DNA of 64,000 nt from SIG299 sp045531955 (GTDB lineage Bacteria > Bacillota > Clostridia > Lachnospirales > Lachnospiraceae), in contig JAZSFC010000001.1 in assembly GCA_045531955.1 (NCBI GenBank), positions 132,620 through 196,619 of the forward strand, read 5' to 3'. The notes below the pieces were generated by a model. The model ran no database searches. It was not told where the DNA came from and saw only the letters and a list, made by a program, of their open reading frames with translations. The position numbers and the translations under genes are program-made. Positions 51,859-60,688 of the stretch are shown here, one piece after another. The stretch's first letter is position 1. Each line of letters starts with the position of its first letter.

Positions 51859-53133
51859 ATGATTATTTCTGTTGCGGGTAATATTTCTAGTGGAAAAACA
51901 ACATTAGCAAAAAAAATATGTTCGTTATATGATTTTACATATGTTCCATCTAAAAGAAGTGAATTAAAGTTCCTAGATGATTTTTTTGAAAATATTCCTG
52001 AATATTTTTTTGCAACGCAAACCTCTTTCTTAATTAATAAAGTTTCAGAGATTGATGAGAAAAGAAAAACTAACAATATTGTCATTGATAGAAGTTTATA
52101 TGAGGATATTCATATTTTTGCTCAATTATGGATGGATAATTATTCAATCGATGAAAAGGAAAAAGTTCTATATAAAAATTTAGCTGAGTACTTACTTAAA
52201 ACTATTCCCAAAACAGATATTTATATTTTATGTAATTGTAAGAAAGAGGTTCTTTTAGAAAGATTTAATTTAAGAACAAAAAGACCATTTGAAGTTAAAT
52301 ATCCACATGATTATATTCAACAACTTTGTGATAGATATGATTCTATAAAATTGCCGGATGATGCAGTTGTTGTAGAGGTGGATACAAGTTTGCTTGATGT
52401 GCGTGATGATAATACAGTACAAGATATAATGTCATATGTATTTGAACAGGTAAACAAGCAAGATTATGAGCAATTATCGCTTTTTGATAGTGGCAATGAT
52501 ATTAGAACCAATAAAAGTATATCTAGTCCATATATTAAAGTTACGCATGGTTCGTCCAATTTTATTTTTGAAAAGAATACGTTTAATGTCAAGAAAAAAC
52601 AGATATATTTGGCGGCACCATTTACTGAATTTGCAACAGAAGAACCAGTTCCACAGGACAAAGAACAATTGTTAATGGATATTAGTATAAGGCGAGATTA
52701 CAATATTCTTCCAAAAAAATATCAAAGTTTTTTAAATAAAATAAAGAAATTATTATCAAATGATGGGGAATTTGATATAATTCTTCCACATAAAGATGAA
52801 AATAATTGGGGTAGAACTTATATTTCAAATGTCCAAATTGTTGAAGCAATGATTACCAACATGAAGAAAAGTCATTTAATTGTTGCTATTATATCTAACA
52901 GCATTGGTGTTCATATGGAGATTGCAATGATGAGCATCCAAAATAAGCCGATGGTTTTAATAGTCCTTGATAATTTTACTACAGGATTTTATGCTAATGG
53001 ATTTAAAAATCGACAAAATGTTTTAGTAGCACATGTATCATCTATAGATGAAGTTTATGGTGTAATAAATAATAATACGGTATTAGAGTTCATAAGGAGA
53101 AACATAAGCGATGAAAAAGTGGATAGAGAATAA
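51859..53133 (+). CDS. Deoxynucleoside kinase fused to nucleoside 2-deoxyribosyltransferase-like domain
   Basis: 424 residues from ATG 51859. Residues 1-200 resemble a deoxynucleoside kinase: P-loop GNISSGKTT, DRS motif in VIDRSLYED, and a lid RTKRPFEVKYP. A linker with a QLSLFD segment follows. Residues 248-415 resemble a nucleoside 2-deoxyribosyltransferase: IYLAAPF, LPHKDENNWGR and the Glu of GVHMEIAMM. Such a fusion could phosphorylate or break down nucleosides or nucleotide signals. It overlaps the next gene by 23 bases, so the two are coupled. I do not know a described system with this pair. Confidence 0.72.
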   Translation: MIISVAGNISSGKTTLAKKICSLYDFTYVPSKRSELKFLDDFFENIPEYFFATQTSFLINKVSEIDEKRKTNNIVIDRSLYEDIHIFAQLWMDNYSIDEKEKVLYKNLAEYLLKTIPKTDIYILCNCKKEVLLERFNLRTKRPFEVKYPHDYIQQLCDRYDSIKLPDDAVVVEVDTSLLDVRDDNTVQDIMSYVFEQVNKQDYEQLSLFDSGNDIRTNKSISSPYIKVTHGSSNFIFEKNTFNVKKKQIYLAAPFTEFATEEPVPQDKEQLLMDISIRRDYNILPKKYQSFLNKIKKLLSNDGEFDIILPHKDENNWGRTYISNVQIVEAMITNMKKSHLIVAIISNSIGVHMEIAMMSIQNKPMVLIVLDNFTTGFYANGFKNRQNVLVAHVSSIDEVYGVINNNTVLEFIRRNISDEKVDRE

Positions 53134-54004
53134 CTACGATCATATTTCAAATATAGTATCATCTTTGATATCTATAGGTTTATCAATATTGACTAATTTT
53201 GTATATGACAAACTTAAAGGAGAGAATACAGGAGGAGCTAATATTTATATAATTATAACTTTGTTTATATTTGTTTTTGGCATTATTGTTATTATTTCTA
53301 TAGTATCTAAAATAATAAAAAAACATATTTTTAAAGATGAAAATCTCAACGAATATATTCAAAAAGCATACCTTGCAGTACAAGATTTGTCATTAGAAAG
53401 TCAGAGTTTTTTGCAAGAGGAGAAGAGTAAAGATTTAACTAATTGGTTTTTAAAAAATATACAATTAGCGGTGGATAAATGTTATGATTTCTTTTACTCT
53501 TCCTTCGGAGGAGGAAAAATTTTAATTGAAGGAACTAAATTTGAAGTAACCTATATGACTTTGTCATATAAGGATTCTAAGATTACAATTCCATGTTCGT
53601 GCAATAGAGAAAAACGTACGCCAACGTCAATGCTAATGAGGGATCAAAATCCAGATATTTATAACAATACAGTAACGGCAGAAATATATAAAGAGTACGC
53701 AACTCATTGTAAACCATCTTTTAAAATTATTGAGAGTACTGTAAAAAAAGAAAATGTTTCTGAAGGTTATACGTTTCTTTATGAGAATCAAAATGAACGC
53801 ATAAAGTCATCGGTTGTTTTGCCAGTATTATCGCATAGAAATGAACTTTTAGGAACATTGGTAGTTCACTGTAATACGGAGGGTTTTTTTAAAGAGGAAC
53901 AACGTGAGTTTTGGTATGAAATATTACAACTTTTTGCAAGTGAGATAGGAAAAAATAAATTACTTTTGGATAATGTGAATAAAGAAGAATCATTTCCTTT
54001 CTAA
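53111..54004 (+). CDS. Two-TM protein with GAF-like domain
   Basis: 297 residues. Membrane helices at about 13-33 and 45-70, then a cytoplasmic domain. Residues 105-290 look like a GAF sensor (a beta strand LIEGTKFEVTYMTL, later SSVVLPVLSHRNELLGTLVV, HCNTEGFFKEEQREFW). IPCSCNRE is a possible small-ligand loop. AAGGAG lies 11 bases before the ATG, inside the upstream gene. It may sense a nucleotide made or removed by the kinase fusion, as with two-TM effectors in nucleotide-signalling immunity. This is inference. Confidence 0.68.
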   Translation: MKKWIENNYDHISNIVSSLISIGLSILTNFVYDKLKGENTGGANIYIIITLFIFVFGIIVIISIVSKIIKKHIFKDENLNEYIQKAYLAVQDLSLESQSFLQEEKSKDLTNWFLKNIQLAVDKCYDFFYSSFGGGKILIEGTKFEVTYMTLSYKDSKITIPCSCNREKRTPTSMLMRDQNPDIYNNTVTAEIYKEYATHCKPSFKIIESTVKKENVSEGYTFLYENQNERIKSSVVLPVLSHRNELLGTLVVHCNTEGFFKEEQREFWYEILQLFASEIGKNKLLLDNVNKEESFPF

Positions 54005-54292
54005 GTATTGTGAATCAGGGTATTGAAGGCATTGAATACAAACATGTTGTAATGAATTTTGAGTAATGCTGTAAGTGTTTTTTTATTCATTAAGCAGGAG
54101 GCCGCAAGGATTTGCTTACCCCCACCTTCCTCATCCACATTTCGTCCACATGCGACCAAAACACGCATAAACACCACAAATCAAAACTAATCACAAACTG
54201 GCAAGCGTTGTACCGTGTCAGCCCTAAAATAAAAGAATTCCAAAGCACGCCACAGCAAAGAAGAGCATAACAAAGCACGCACTCTAGGAAAA
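54005..54292. other. Right end of the element, no gene recognised
   Basis: C-rich on the + strand, with CAAAGCACGC repeated at 54241 and 54271 and two TCCACAT/GTCCACAT words near 54131-54150. These may be integrase arm sites. A minus-strand open frame here is very Cys-rich and has no ribosome site. Confidence 0.4.
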
Positions 54293-54321
54293 GGTAACAA
54301 CCCAATGGTTGGTATGACTGT
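54293..54321 (+). other. attR core of the integrative element
   Basis: 29 bases identical to 39365-39393. Confidence 0.85.
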
Positions 54322-54363
54322 TGCAGTTTCTATTGAAGAAGCAGCTAAGGCGAACAAGTTCTA
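54293..54363 (+). pseudogene. Displaced 3' end of the GGGtGRT gene
   Basis: It encodes the last 23 residues of the native protein (ending AVSIEEAAKANKF and TAG) without the rest of the gene. The native operon terminator follows at 54425. Together they mark the chromosome side of the right junction. Confidence 0.88.
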
Positions 54364-54424
54364 GTTTTTTAGAACTTGTTTGGTAAGCTTCTAATAATTG
54401 AACAATTGATTTTCTAAAAATAGA

Positions 54425-54476
54425 GTTAGATACGTCATTTTAAGCATTTTGCTTATGACGTGTCTAACTTTTTTTA
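54425..54476 (+). terminator. Native terminator of the GGGtGRT operon, stranded by the insertion
   Basis: GTTAGATACGTCAT/ATGACGTGTCTAAC (one mismatch) with an inner AAGC/GCTT, then TTTTTTTAG. Confidence 0.88.
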
Positions 54477-54603
54477 GTATCAAAAGTGACTCAAATTTGC
54501 CTTTTTTCTACCTTTCTTCTGACAAATCCATAGAGTAAACTGAAAACAACAGAAAACTATGGGGTGGTTTTTAAACAAAGGAAGGAAACATAGGAGGATT
54601 GTT

Positions 54604-55344
54604 ATGAAGAGAAGAGTATGTTGTTTCTTATTGGGAATTTGTATTCTATGCTTACCGGCACAACAGGTATATGCTGCACCGGCAGGACCTGCCGCTAAAA
54701 CAGAGGAAAAGAAAAAGCATGAGCATCCAAAGCCTCATGAAAAAAAGAAGGAGAAGCCGGTGCCTCCACATTTAAAAGAGCATGAGAAGCCGGTACCGCC
54801 GCATGAGAAAGAGCACCAAAAACCGGTGCCTCCTCATGAAAGAGAAAAGAAAGAAACAGAGGACAAGCAGCCTGTGAGCACTCCTGCGGTAACTCCGACT
54901 GCTACGCCTACAGTTACCCCGGTTCCGACAGAAGTTCCTAAGCAGGGAACAGAAGATACATCAACTTCTGTCGCAGGAAGTGAATTAGTAAAGTATGCCC
55001 TTCAATTTGTTGGGAATCCGTATAAATATGGTGGAACAAGCTTAACAAACGGTGCAGATTGTTCCGGTTTTGTACAGTCTGTTTTTGCACATTTCGACTA
55101 CAGTTTGTCCAGATCCTCCAGGGACCAGGCAAAAACAGCGGGATATGCCGACGTGGCAGTAAAGGAATCTGAACTGCAGCCGGGCGACTTAATTTTCTAT
55201 GCGAACAGTAGTGGAACGGTTTACCATGTAGCCATTTACATTGGCGATGGAAAAGTGGTTCATGCCGCAAATGAAAGAAAGGGTATTACCATTTCGGAAT
55301 ATAACTATATGAAGCCGTATAAGGCAAGACGTGTCTTAGCATAA
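54604..55344 (+). CDS. Secreted NlpC/P60 cell-wall hydrolase
   Basis: 246 residues from ATG 54604 (AGGAGG 6 bases upstream). Signal peptide ending near VYAAP. A highly charged repeat zone follows, with PVPPHEKEH-type units (about residues 30-85), then a Thr/Pro linker. The NlpC/P60 domain (about 130-246) has catalytic Cys in ADCSGFVQ, His in YHVAIYIGDG and a third polar residue in VVHAANER. It should cleave gamma-D-glutamyl-diamino acid links in peptidoglycan. The repeat may bind the wall. Confidence 0.9.
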   Translation: MKRRVCCFLLGICILCLPAQQVYAAPAGPAAKTEEKKKHEHPKPHEKKKEKPVPPHLKEHEKPVPPHEKEHQKPVPPHEREKKETEDKQPVSTPAVTPTATPTVTPVPTEVPKQGTEDTSTSVAGSELVKYALQFVGNPYKYGGTSLTNGADCSGFVQSVFAHFDYSLSRSSRDQAKTAGYADVAVKESELQPGDLIFYANSSGTVYHVAIYIGDGKVVHAANERKGITISEYNYMKPYKARRVLA

Positions 55345-55417
55345 TTACATAGAGCATAAATGTTCCACGGAGGACGTAAACTATGGTAAACAGTTTATTT
55401 CTTTCGGGGGATTTTTT

Positions 55418-55918
55418 ATGAAGTCACTCAAATGGTTTTGCGTGATTGGTGCGGCGGTAACCGTTATTTTAGGTGTTATTTCTCATTTTGTTTATGATTG
55501 GTCCGGAGAAAACTTCTTTGTAGGTTTATTTTTCTCAATCAACGAATCAACCTGGGAACATATGAAGCTTTTGTTTTTCCCAATGTTTGCCTATGCGCTG
55601 ATTGCAGGAAAAAAGCTTGAGGAAGAGTATCCTTGCATTTACAATGCGATGTTTACCGGCATTTTGGTAGGGCTTGCTCTAATACCAACAATATTTTATA
55701 CCTATACCGGTATTTTGGGATTCCGTGTGGACTGGGTGAATATTGCGTTATATGTCATCAGTGTGTTAGCGGCGTATTATGTGGTATACCGGGTGGCACA
55801 GACATGTATCAGAAAAGATTCCAAGCTACTCCGTTACGTGATGTATGCGATTCTTTTGGCGTTTATGGTATTCAGCGTTTATCCTCCGGAACTTGGAATC
55901 TTTGTGAGTCCTGTGTAA
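55418..55918 (+). CDS. DUF6512-like membrane protein
   Basis: 166 residues with five hydrophobic helices. NESTWEHMKLLFFP between helices 1 and 2 is the conserved marker of this small Clostridia family. No function is known. A GGGGGA ribosome-like site precedes the ATG, and a terminator follows. Confidence 0.75.
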   Translation: MKSLKWFCVIGAAVTVILGVISHFVYDWSGENFFVGLFFSINESTWEHMKLLFFPMFAYALIAGKKLEEEYPCIYNAMFTGILVGLALIPTIFYTYTGILGFRVDWVNIALYVISVLAAYYVVYRVAQTCIRKDSKLLRYVMYAILLAFMVFSVYPPELGIFVSPV

Positions 55919-55927
55919 CAATAAAGT

Positions 55928-55973
55928 GCTATTGCATTCAGAATAAAAATGTCGGATGCAATAGCATTTTTTT
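55928..55973 (+). terminator. Terminator after the DUF6512-like gene
   Basis: TGCTATTGCAT/ATGCAATAGCA, 11 perfect pairs, then TTTTTTTA. Confidence 0.9.
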
Positions 55974-56079
55974 ATGTTCAAAAAAGCAAAGCAATATGAT
56001 ATAATTCTAATTAATTTCCAAAATTTACGGCAAGAAAATTTTGCCTGCAAAAGAAATAGAACGAGAAGGAGAGTGTGTT

Positions 56080-58293
56080 ATGGAATATAAACAGTTAGAA
56101 CAGTTATTAAAGGATATGTCACTGGAAGAAAAAGTCGGTCAGATGGTGCAGCTTCCTGCGGGAATGATTGCAAAGGAAGGTTTGATTACCGGGCAGGTGG
56201 ATTATTTGCATCTGCCGGAAGAACAGAAGCGTTTGATTGGTTCCGTGCTTGGTCTTACCGGAGCGGAGGACCTTCGTGAAATGCAGGAAAACTTTATGGC
56301 GAATCATCCGCATCATATTCCGCTGTTGTTAATGTATGATGTGATTAATGGCATGGAAACTATTTTCCCGATTCCTTTAGGACAAGGCTGTACTTTTTCG
56401 CCTGAACTGGTGGAACGGGCGGCAAGAGTAGCGGCAAAGGAAGCAACTGCAGCCGGGCTGCATGTGACATTTTCTCCAATGCTTGACCTGGTACGGGATG
56501 CCCGCTGGGGACGCGTCATGGAATCCACAGGAGAAGACCCGTATTTGAATGCGGAGCTTGGTAAGGCCATGGTACGTGGCTATCAGGGCTCCGGCAAGGA
56601 AGAAACTTTGGATTTAGCCAAAGAAGGAAATATTGCAGGCTGTGTAAAGCACTTTGCCGCCTACGGCGCACCGCTTGGGGGCAGAGAATATGAAAATGTA
56701 GAGCTTTCCGAGAGAACTCTCAGGGAAGACTATTTTCCGGCATATCAGGCAGCGATTGAGGAAGGCTGTGTTATGGTTATGACTTCTTTTAATACTTTAA
56801 ACCGTATTCCGTCTTCCGGTAATAAGTGGCTGATGAGAAAGGTACTCCGTGAAGAAATGAAATTTGACGGTCTTTTGATTTCGGACTATTCCGCCGTGGA
56901 TGAAATGATAAACCATGGTATCGCTGCTGACAGCAGGGAAGCGGCAAAACTGGCGATTCTTGCCGGGGTGGACATGGATATGGTATCCAATGCTTATACC
57001 CGCTATCTGGCAGAACTGGTACGCTCCGGCGAAGTGGAGGAACGTCTGGTAGATGAAGGCTGCATGCGTGTGTTAAAACTGAAAAATGAGTTAGGTTTAT
57101 TCGAGAATCCTTTCAAAGACGGCTCCGTTGAAAAAGAAATGGAAATTCTGCTTTGTAAGGAACACAGAAATCTGGCCAGAAAGATGGCAGCAAAGTCTTT
57201 TGTTTTGCTGAAGAATGAGAAAATTCTCCCTCTTGCCAAGGAAGCAAACGGAACAGTTGCACTTATCGGCCCTTATGCTGATACGGTGGATATGTTTGGT
57301 GCCTGGTCCTTCCCTAAGAAGCCGGAACTGGGTGTTACCATTAAGCAGGGAATGGAAGCAAAGGGCGCAAAACTTGCGGTTTCTAAGGGTTGCTTTATGC
57401 AGGATGAGGATAAGCAGGCAAAGGTTGGTCAAAAGGATGTATATACCGAAGAGGAACTGGAATGTCTGATGAAAGAAGCGGTAGAAACAGCAAAATCAGC
57501 AGAAACGGTAATTCTTTGCCTTGGTGAGCACAGAGAGTACACCGGAGAGGGCGGAAGCCGCGCTGATATTACGCTTCCGAAGCATCAGCTGGAATTGTTA
57601 CATAGAGTTGCAAAAGTGAACAAAAACATAGTTACTGTAGTATTTTCCGGCCGTCCGGTGGTAATTTCGGAGGTAGTGGAAGTATCCAAGGCAGTGCTCA
57701 TGGTATGGATGCCTGGTACCGAAGGTGGCAATGCTGTTGCAGATGTGCTGTACGGAGACGTAATGCCGGAAGGAAAGCTTTCCATGTGTCTTCCGAGAAG
57801 TGTCGGACAGGTTCCGATTTTCTATAATAAGTTCCGTACCGGCAGACCGAACGAAGAGGGAACAAGAGTGGGCTTTATTCATGGTTATATTGATGAGTCC
57901 ATTTATCCGTTATTCCCGTTCGGATATGGTCTTACCTATACTGATTTTGCGTACTCTGAAGTAAAACTCAGTAAGGATACCATGACGAAGGAAGAAGCGG
58001 TTACGACAACTGTTACAGTTACTAATACAGGAACGCGCGATGCAGTAGAAACCGTTCAGTTATATTTGTGGGATGTAACAGGAAGCGTAGTACGTCCGGA
58101 GAAAATGTTAAAGGGCTTCCAAAAGGTCTTTTTAAAGGCCGGAGAAAGCAAAGAAGTTTCTTTTGCAATTACGGAAGATATGCTCCGGTTCTACAATATC
58201 GATATGGAATTTGTCAGTGAACCGGGCAGGTTTGTTGCCTATATCAGTAGTGACAGCAGTACAAAGAACGGGGCAGAATTTCGTCTGGTATAG
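56080..58293 (+). CDS. GH3 beta-glucosidase
   Basis: 737 residues from ATG 56080 (GAAGGAGAG upstream); no signal peptide, so cytoplasmic. Family 3 N-terminal barrel with FSPMLDLVRDARWGR, KHFAAYG and the nucleophile Asp in LLISDYSAVDEM, then the C-terminal sandwich (GEHREYTGEGGSRADI contains the acid/base Glu region) and a fibronectin III-like end. It removes glucose or a related sugar from short beta-oligosaccharides, the logical last step after the surface GH5 enzyme. Confidence 0.94.
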   Translation: MEYKQLEQLLKDMSLEEKVGQMVQLPAGMIAKEGLITGQVDYLHLPEEQKRLIGSVLGLTGAEDLREMQENFMANHPHHIPLLLMYDVINGMETIFPIPLGQGCTFSPELVERAARVAAKEATAAGLHVTFSPMLDLVRDARWGRVMESTGEDPYLNAELGKAMVRGYQGSGKEETLDLAKEGNIAGCVKHFAAYGAPLGGREYENVELSERTLREDYFPAYQAAIEEGCVMVMTSFNTLNRIPSSGNKWLMRKVLREEMKFDGLLISDYSAVDEMINHGIAADSREAAKLAILAGVDMDMVSNAYTRYLAELVRSGEVEERLVDEGCMRVLKLKNELGLFENPFKDGSVEKEMEILLCKEHRNLARKMAAKSFVLLKNEKILPLAKEANGTVALIGPYADTVDMFGAWSFPKKPELGVTIKQGMEAKGAKLAVSKGCFMQDEDKQAKVGQKDVYTEEELECLMKEAVETAKSAETVILCLGEHREYTGEGGSRADITLPKHQLELLHRVAKVNKNIVTVVFSGRPVVISEVVEVSKAVLMVWMPGTEGGNAVADVLYGDVMPEGKLSMCLPRSVGQVPIFYNKFRTGRPNEEGTRVGFIHGYIDESIYPLFPFGYGLTYTDFAYSEVKLSKDTMTKEEAVTTTVTVTNTGTRDAVETVQLYLWDVTGSVVRPEKMLKGFQKVFLKAGESKEVSFAITEDMLRFYNIDMEFVSEPGRFVAYISSDSSTKNGAEFRLV

Positions 58294-58380
58294 GATTGCA
58301 AAGCCGGAGATTTTGTCGTATAATGATGAAGTTGCGGCAACGACCGGAACAGAATGCAGAAATAAAGGAGAACATAAGGA

Positions 58381-59601
58381 ATGAAAAAGAATGTAACGAC
58401 AATGTTACTGGCTGGAACTGTTATGGCTGTAGTTCTTGCCGGATGCGGAAATAAAACAGAAGGGGAGGTAACTCCTACTCCTACAACAGCGGCAGAAACC
58501 CAGGTGCCAACTACAGAAGCAACAGTTATGCCGGAGGAAACTAAAGCACCAACGGAAGAATCCACGGTTGCTCCAACAGAAACACCGGTTCCGACAGAGG
58601 CACCGGCAGTAACAGATGATATTGCAGAAACAATAATTACTTTAGGCCAGTATAAAGGTATCACCTTGTATGAAGTAGATTCCAAGGTGATTGCCCAGGA
58701 GCTTCACGAGATGATGGAAGGCTATGCAGAACTGGTTACTGTTAACCGTGCTGCTAAGGAAGGAGATACCGTAAACATCAATTATGTCGGTAAAAAGGAT
58801 GGAGTGGCGTTTGAAGGCGGTACAGATGATTCTGAGGAGGGATTTAACCTGGAACTGGGTTCCCATTCTTTTATTGACGGATTTGAAGAAGGATTAATTG
58901 GAGCTGTGGCCGGCGAGGTAAGAGATTTGAATTTAACTTTCCCGGAAAATTACCATAGCGCAGAACTGGCAGGACAGGCAGTGGTGTTTACTGTTACGGT
59001 AAATGCTGTACAGGAAAATGTAGTACCTGAATTGGATGATAACTTTGCAAAAGAAAATCTTCCGTTTGATACGGTTGGTGAATATGTTGCTGCATTATAT
59101 GAGGTAAGAAATCAGGAGAGCTTTAATGAACAGATTATGACATTCCTGATGGAATCCAGCACAGTGGAAAACTATCCGGCAAACATGATTGAAGAGGAGA
59201 AGCAGTATTTCCTGGACTATTATAACAGCTATGCGGAAATGTATGCCACTTACTTTGGTATGGATAAAGAAACGATACTGCAGCAGATGTTTGGATTTAC
59301 TTCCAGTGCCCAATTGGAAGAATATGCGCAGGAATATGCGTATGATACGGTAAAACAGATGTTAATTCTCAGTGAAATTGCCACAGTGGAAAATTTAGTA
59401 CTGACAGATGATGAGTATCAGCAAAGAGCATTGGTGTATGCGATTAATAACGGATATGAAGACGTGGCAACCTTTGAAGCTGATTACGGAAAGGATGCTA
59501 TTTTAGAGGCTGTAACGTTAGACTGTGTGATTGATTATATCATCACGGAAGCAAATATTGTTTCTGCGGAAAGTGACGGGGAAATCAATCAGGTAGAGTA
59601 G
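58381..59601 (+). CDS. FKBP/trigger-factor-like peptidyl-prolyl isomerase lipoprotein
   Basis: 406 residues. Lipobox VLAGC, a long Thr/Pro/Glu linker (to about residue 78), an FKBP-type domain (EGDTVNINYVGKKDGVAFEG ... DGFEEGLIGAVAGE) and a trigger factor C-terminal helical domain (from about 215). It looks like trigger factor moved outside the membrane, so a chaperone or foldase for secreted proteins. AAAGGAGAACATAAGGA precedes the ATG. It stands alone. Confidence 0.88.
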   Translation: MKKNVTTMLLAGTVMAVVLAGCGNKTEGEVTPTPTTAAETQVPTTEATVMPEETKAPTEESTVAPTETPVPTEAPAVTDDIAETIITLGQYKGITLYEVDSKVIAQELHEMMEGYAELVTVNRAAKEGDTVNINYVGKKDGVAFEGGTDDSEEGFNLELGSHSFIDGFEEGLIGAVAGEVRDLNLTFPENYHSAELAGQAVVFTVTVNAVQENVVPELDDNFAKENLPFDTVGEYVAALYEVRNQESFNEQIMTFLMESSTVENYPANMIEEEKQYFLDYYNSYAEMYATYFGMDKETILQQMFGFTSSAQLEEYAQEYAYDTVKQMLILSEIATVENLVLTDDEYQQRALVYAINNGYEDVATFEADYGKDAILEAVTLDCVIDYIITEANIVSAESDGEINQVE

Positions 59602-59709
59602 ACAACGGAGCAGAAAAAATAAAAAAAGTGCTTACGAATCTGAAAATTTTGTGTTAAAATTACTATTGTATAGACAGCGTAGACTTCTTATACAAATGGA
59701 GGAATGCAA

Positions 59710-60207
59710 ATGTATCAGATAGGAGAACTTGTACAATACGGGACAAGCGGTGTATGCCGGATTGAAGAAATTGTGCAGGGGGTACCATGGCTGCAAAAGG
59801 ATACGGAATGCTATCTTTTGGTGCCGGTAAGTAAAAAAGAAGAAAAAATCTATACACCGGTGGACAATGATAAAGTAATCATGCGGAGAATTTTATCAGA
59901 GAAAGAAGCCACAGAACTGATGGGCAAGGCATCAGAAATTGAAGGACCGGCGATTTTAAACGAGAAGCAGTGTGAGAGCATTTACCGGGAAGAACTGTAT
60001 TCGGTGGATTGTTCCAGATGGTTGGGACTTTTAAAAACGTTGTATGCCAGAAAAGCACTCAGAGTAGCTGCCGGAAAAAAAGTAACTGCCACAGACGAGC
60101 GCTATTTAAAAAATGTGGAAGACCGTATAAAAGAAGAGTTGAATCTGGTAATCGGCAAAGAAAAAACAGAGGCTGAGTTAAAAAAGCTTTCTTCTTTTAC
60201 ACAGTAG
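59710..60207 (+). CDS. CarD-like/TRCF-type RNA polymerase-interacting protein
   Basis: 165 residues. The N-terminal MYQIGELVQYGTSGVCRIEE is the CarD/TRCF RID domain, which binds the RNA polymerase beta subunit; the C-terminal half is helical. I choose ATG 59710 because GGAGGA ends 6 bases before it, whereas the ATG at 59704 touches the ribosome site. Probably modulates transcription initiation. Confidence 0.85.
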   Translation: MYQIGELVQYGTSGVCRIEEIVQGVPWLQKDTECYLLVPVSKKEEKIYTPVDNDKVIMRRILSEKEATELMGKASEIEGPAILNEKQCESIYREELYSVDCSRWLGLLKTLYARKALRVAAGKKVTATDERYLKNVEDRIKEELNLVIGKEKTEAELKKLSSFTQ

Positions 60208-60248
60208 GAATTATGACCGGATGAGGTTAATAAAAAGATATTTCGGAT

Positions 60249-60308
60249 AAAAAATCCATATTCCTAAGCAACACCTTATTCGGGGTGTGCGTGGAATATG
60301 GATTTTTT
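60249..60308. terminator. Bidirectional terminator
   Basis: AAAAAATCCATATTCC/GGAATATGGATTTTTT with an inner ACACC/GGTGT stem, between convergent genes. Confidence 0.9.
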
Positions 60309-60314
60309 TCGTGT

Positions 60315-60551
60315 TTATTCTTCAAAAGAAACGGTAACGTAAAATCCCCGGGCTTCTTCGGCAATTTCCGTAACGGTACCGGTGCGGGCAAATAACCGTT
60401 CGCCCAACGGAAAATTACCGGACATGGCAACGGCAGGCTCGATAACGTAATAAAAAACAGAGTTAGGAAGGTATCCTTCTCTGATTTCCACTTCCTGGCC
60501 TTCCTGTACCAATCCCGGACGTTCCATTTTAAATTTCATTAGTCTGGCCAT
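60315..60551 (-). CDS. Small conserved-looking hypothetical protein
   Basis: 78 residues, soluble, with alternating hydrophobic strands (SVFYYVIEPAVAMSGNFPLG, FYVTVSFEE) suggesting a small beta barrel. GGGGGAA precedes the ATG on the minus strand. I do not recognise the family. Confidence 0.75.
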   Translation of the reverse strand: MARLMKFKMERPGLVQEGQEVEIREGYLPNSVFYYVIEPAVAMSGNFPLGERLFARTGTVTEIAEEARGFYVTVSFEE

Positions 60552-60688
60552 GTGTTTTCCCCCATTTCTGTTTTGGTTCGGAAGTATTTGCTTACTACTA
60601 TTATATTCATTTTATGATACGCTTGCAAGCAGTAAAAAATATAAGTATAATATAGAAGTCTATAAAGAAAAGCAGCTTTGGAGGAACC

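Larger units (their letters stand above)
39365..54321. mobile_element. 14.9-kb integrative element in the 3' end of the GGGtGRT gene
   Basis: A 29-bp identical direct repeat bounds the segment (39365-39393 and 54293-54321); similarity continues on both sides to the stop codons. A tyrosine integrase lies just inside the left end and an excisionase-like gene at 50232. The interior is visibly more AT-rich than both flanks. Cargo includes an NTPase, a radical-SAM cluster, an invertible two-gene cassette, AbiF and a kinase fusion operon. No conjugation or capsid genes were recognised, so it is a mobilisable or satellite-type island rather than a full ICE or prophage (inference). Confidence 0.88.

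Noticed and set aside
54090..54305. A minus-strand 71-residue Cys/Trp-rich open frame near attR
   Set aside because: No ribosome site, odd composition, and it runs across the attR core; it is an accidental frame in C-rich DNA.
39365..54321. Prophage or full conjugative element
   Set aside because: No capsid, portal, terminase, relaxase, coupling protein or type IV secretion gene was recognised between the att sites.
55633..56004. A 123-residue frame overlapping the DUF6512-like gene
   Set aside because: Wrong register of a real gene; no ribosome site and it crosses the downstream terminator.
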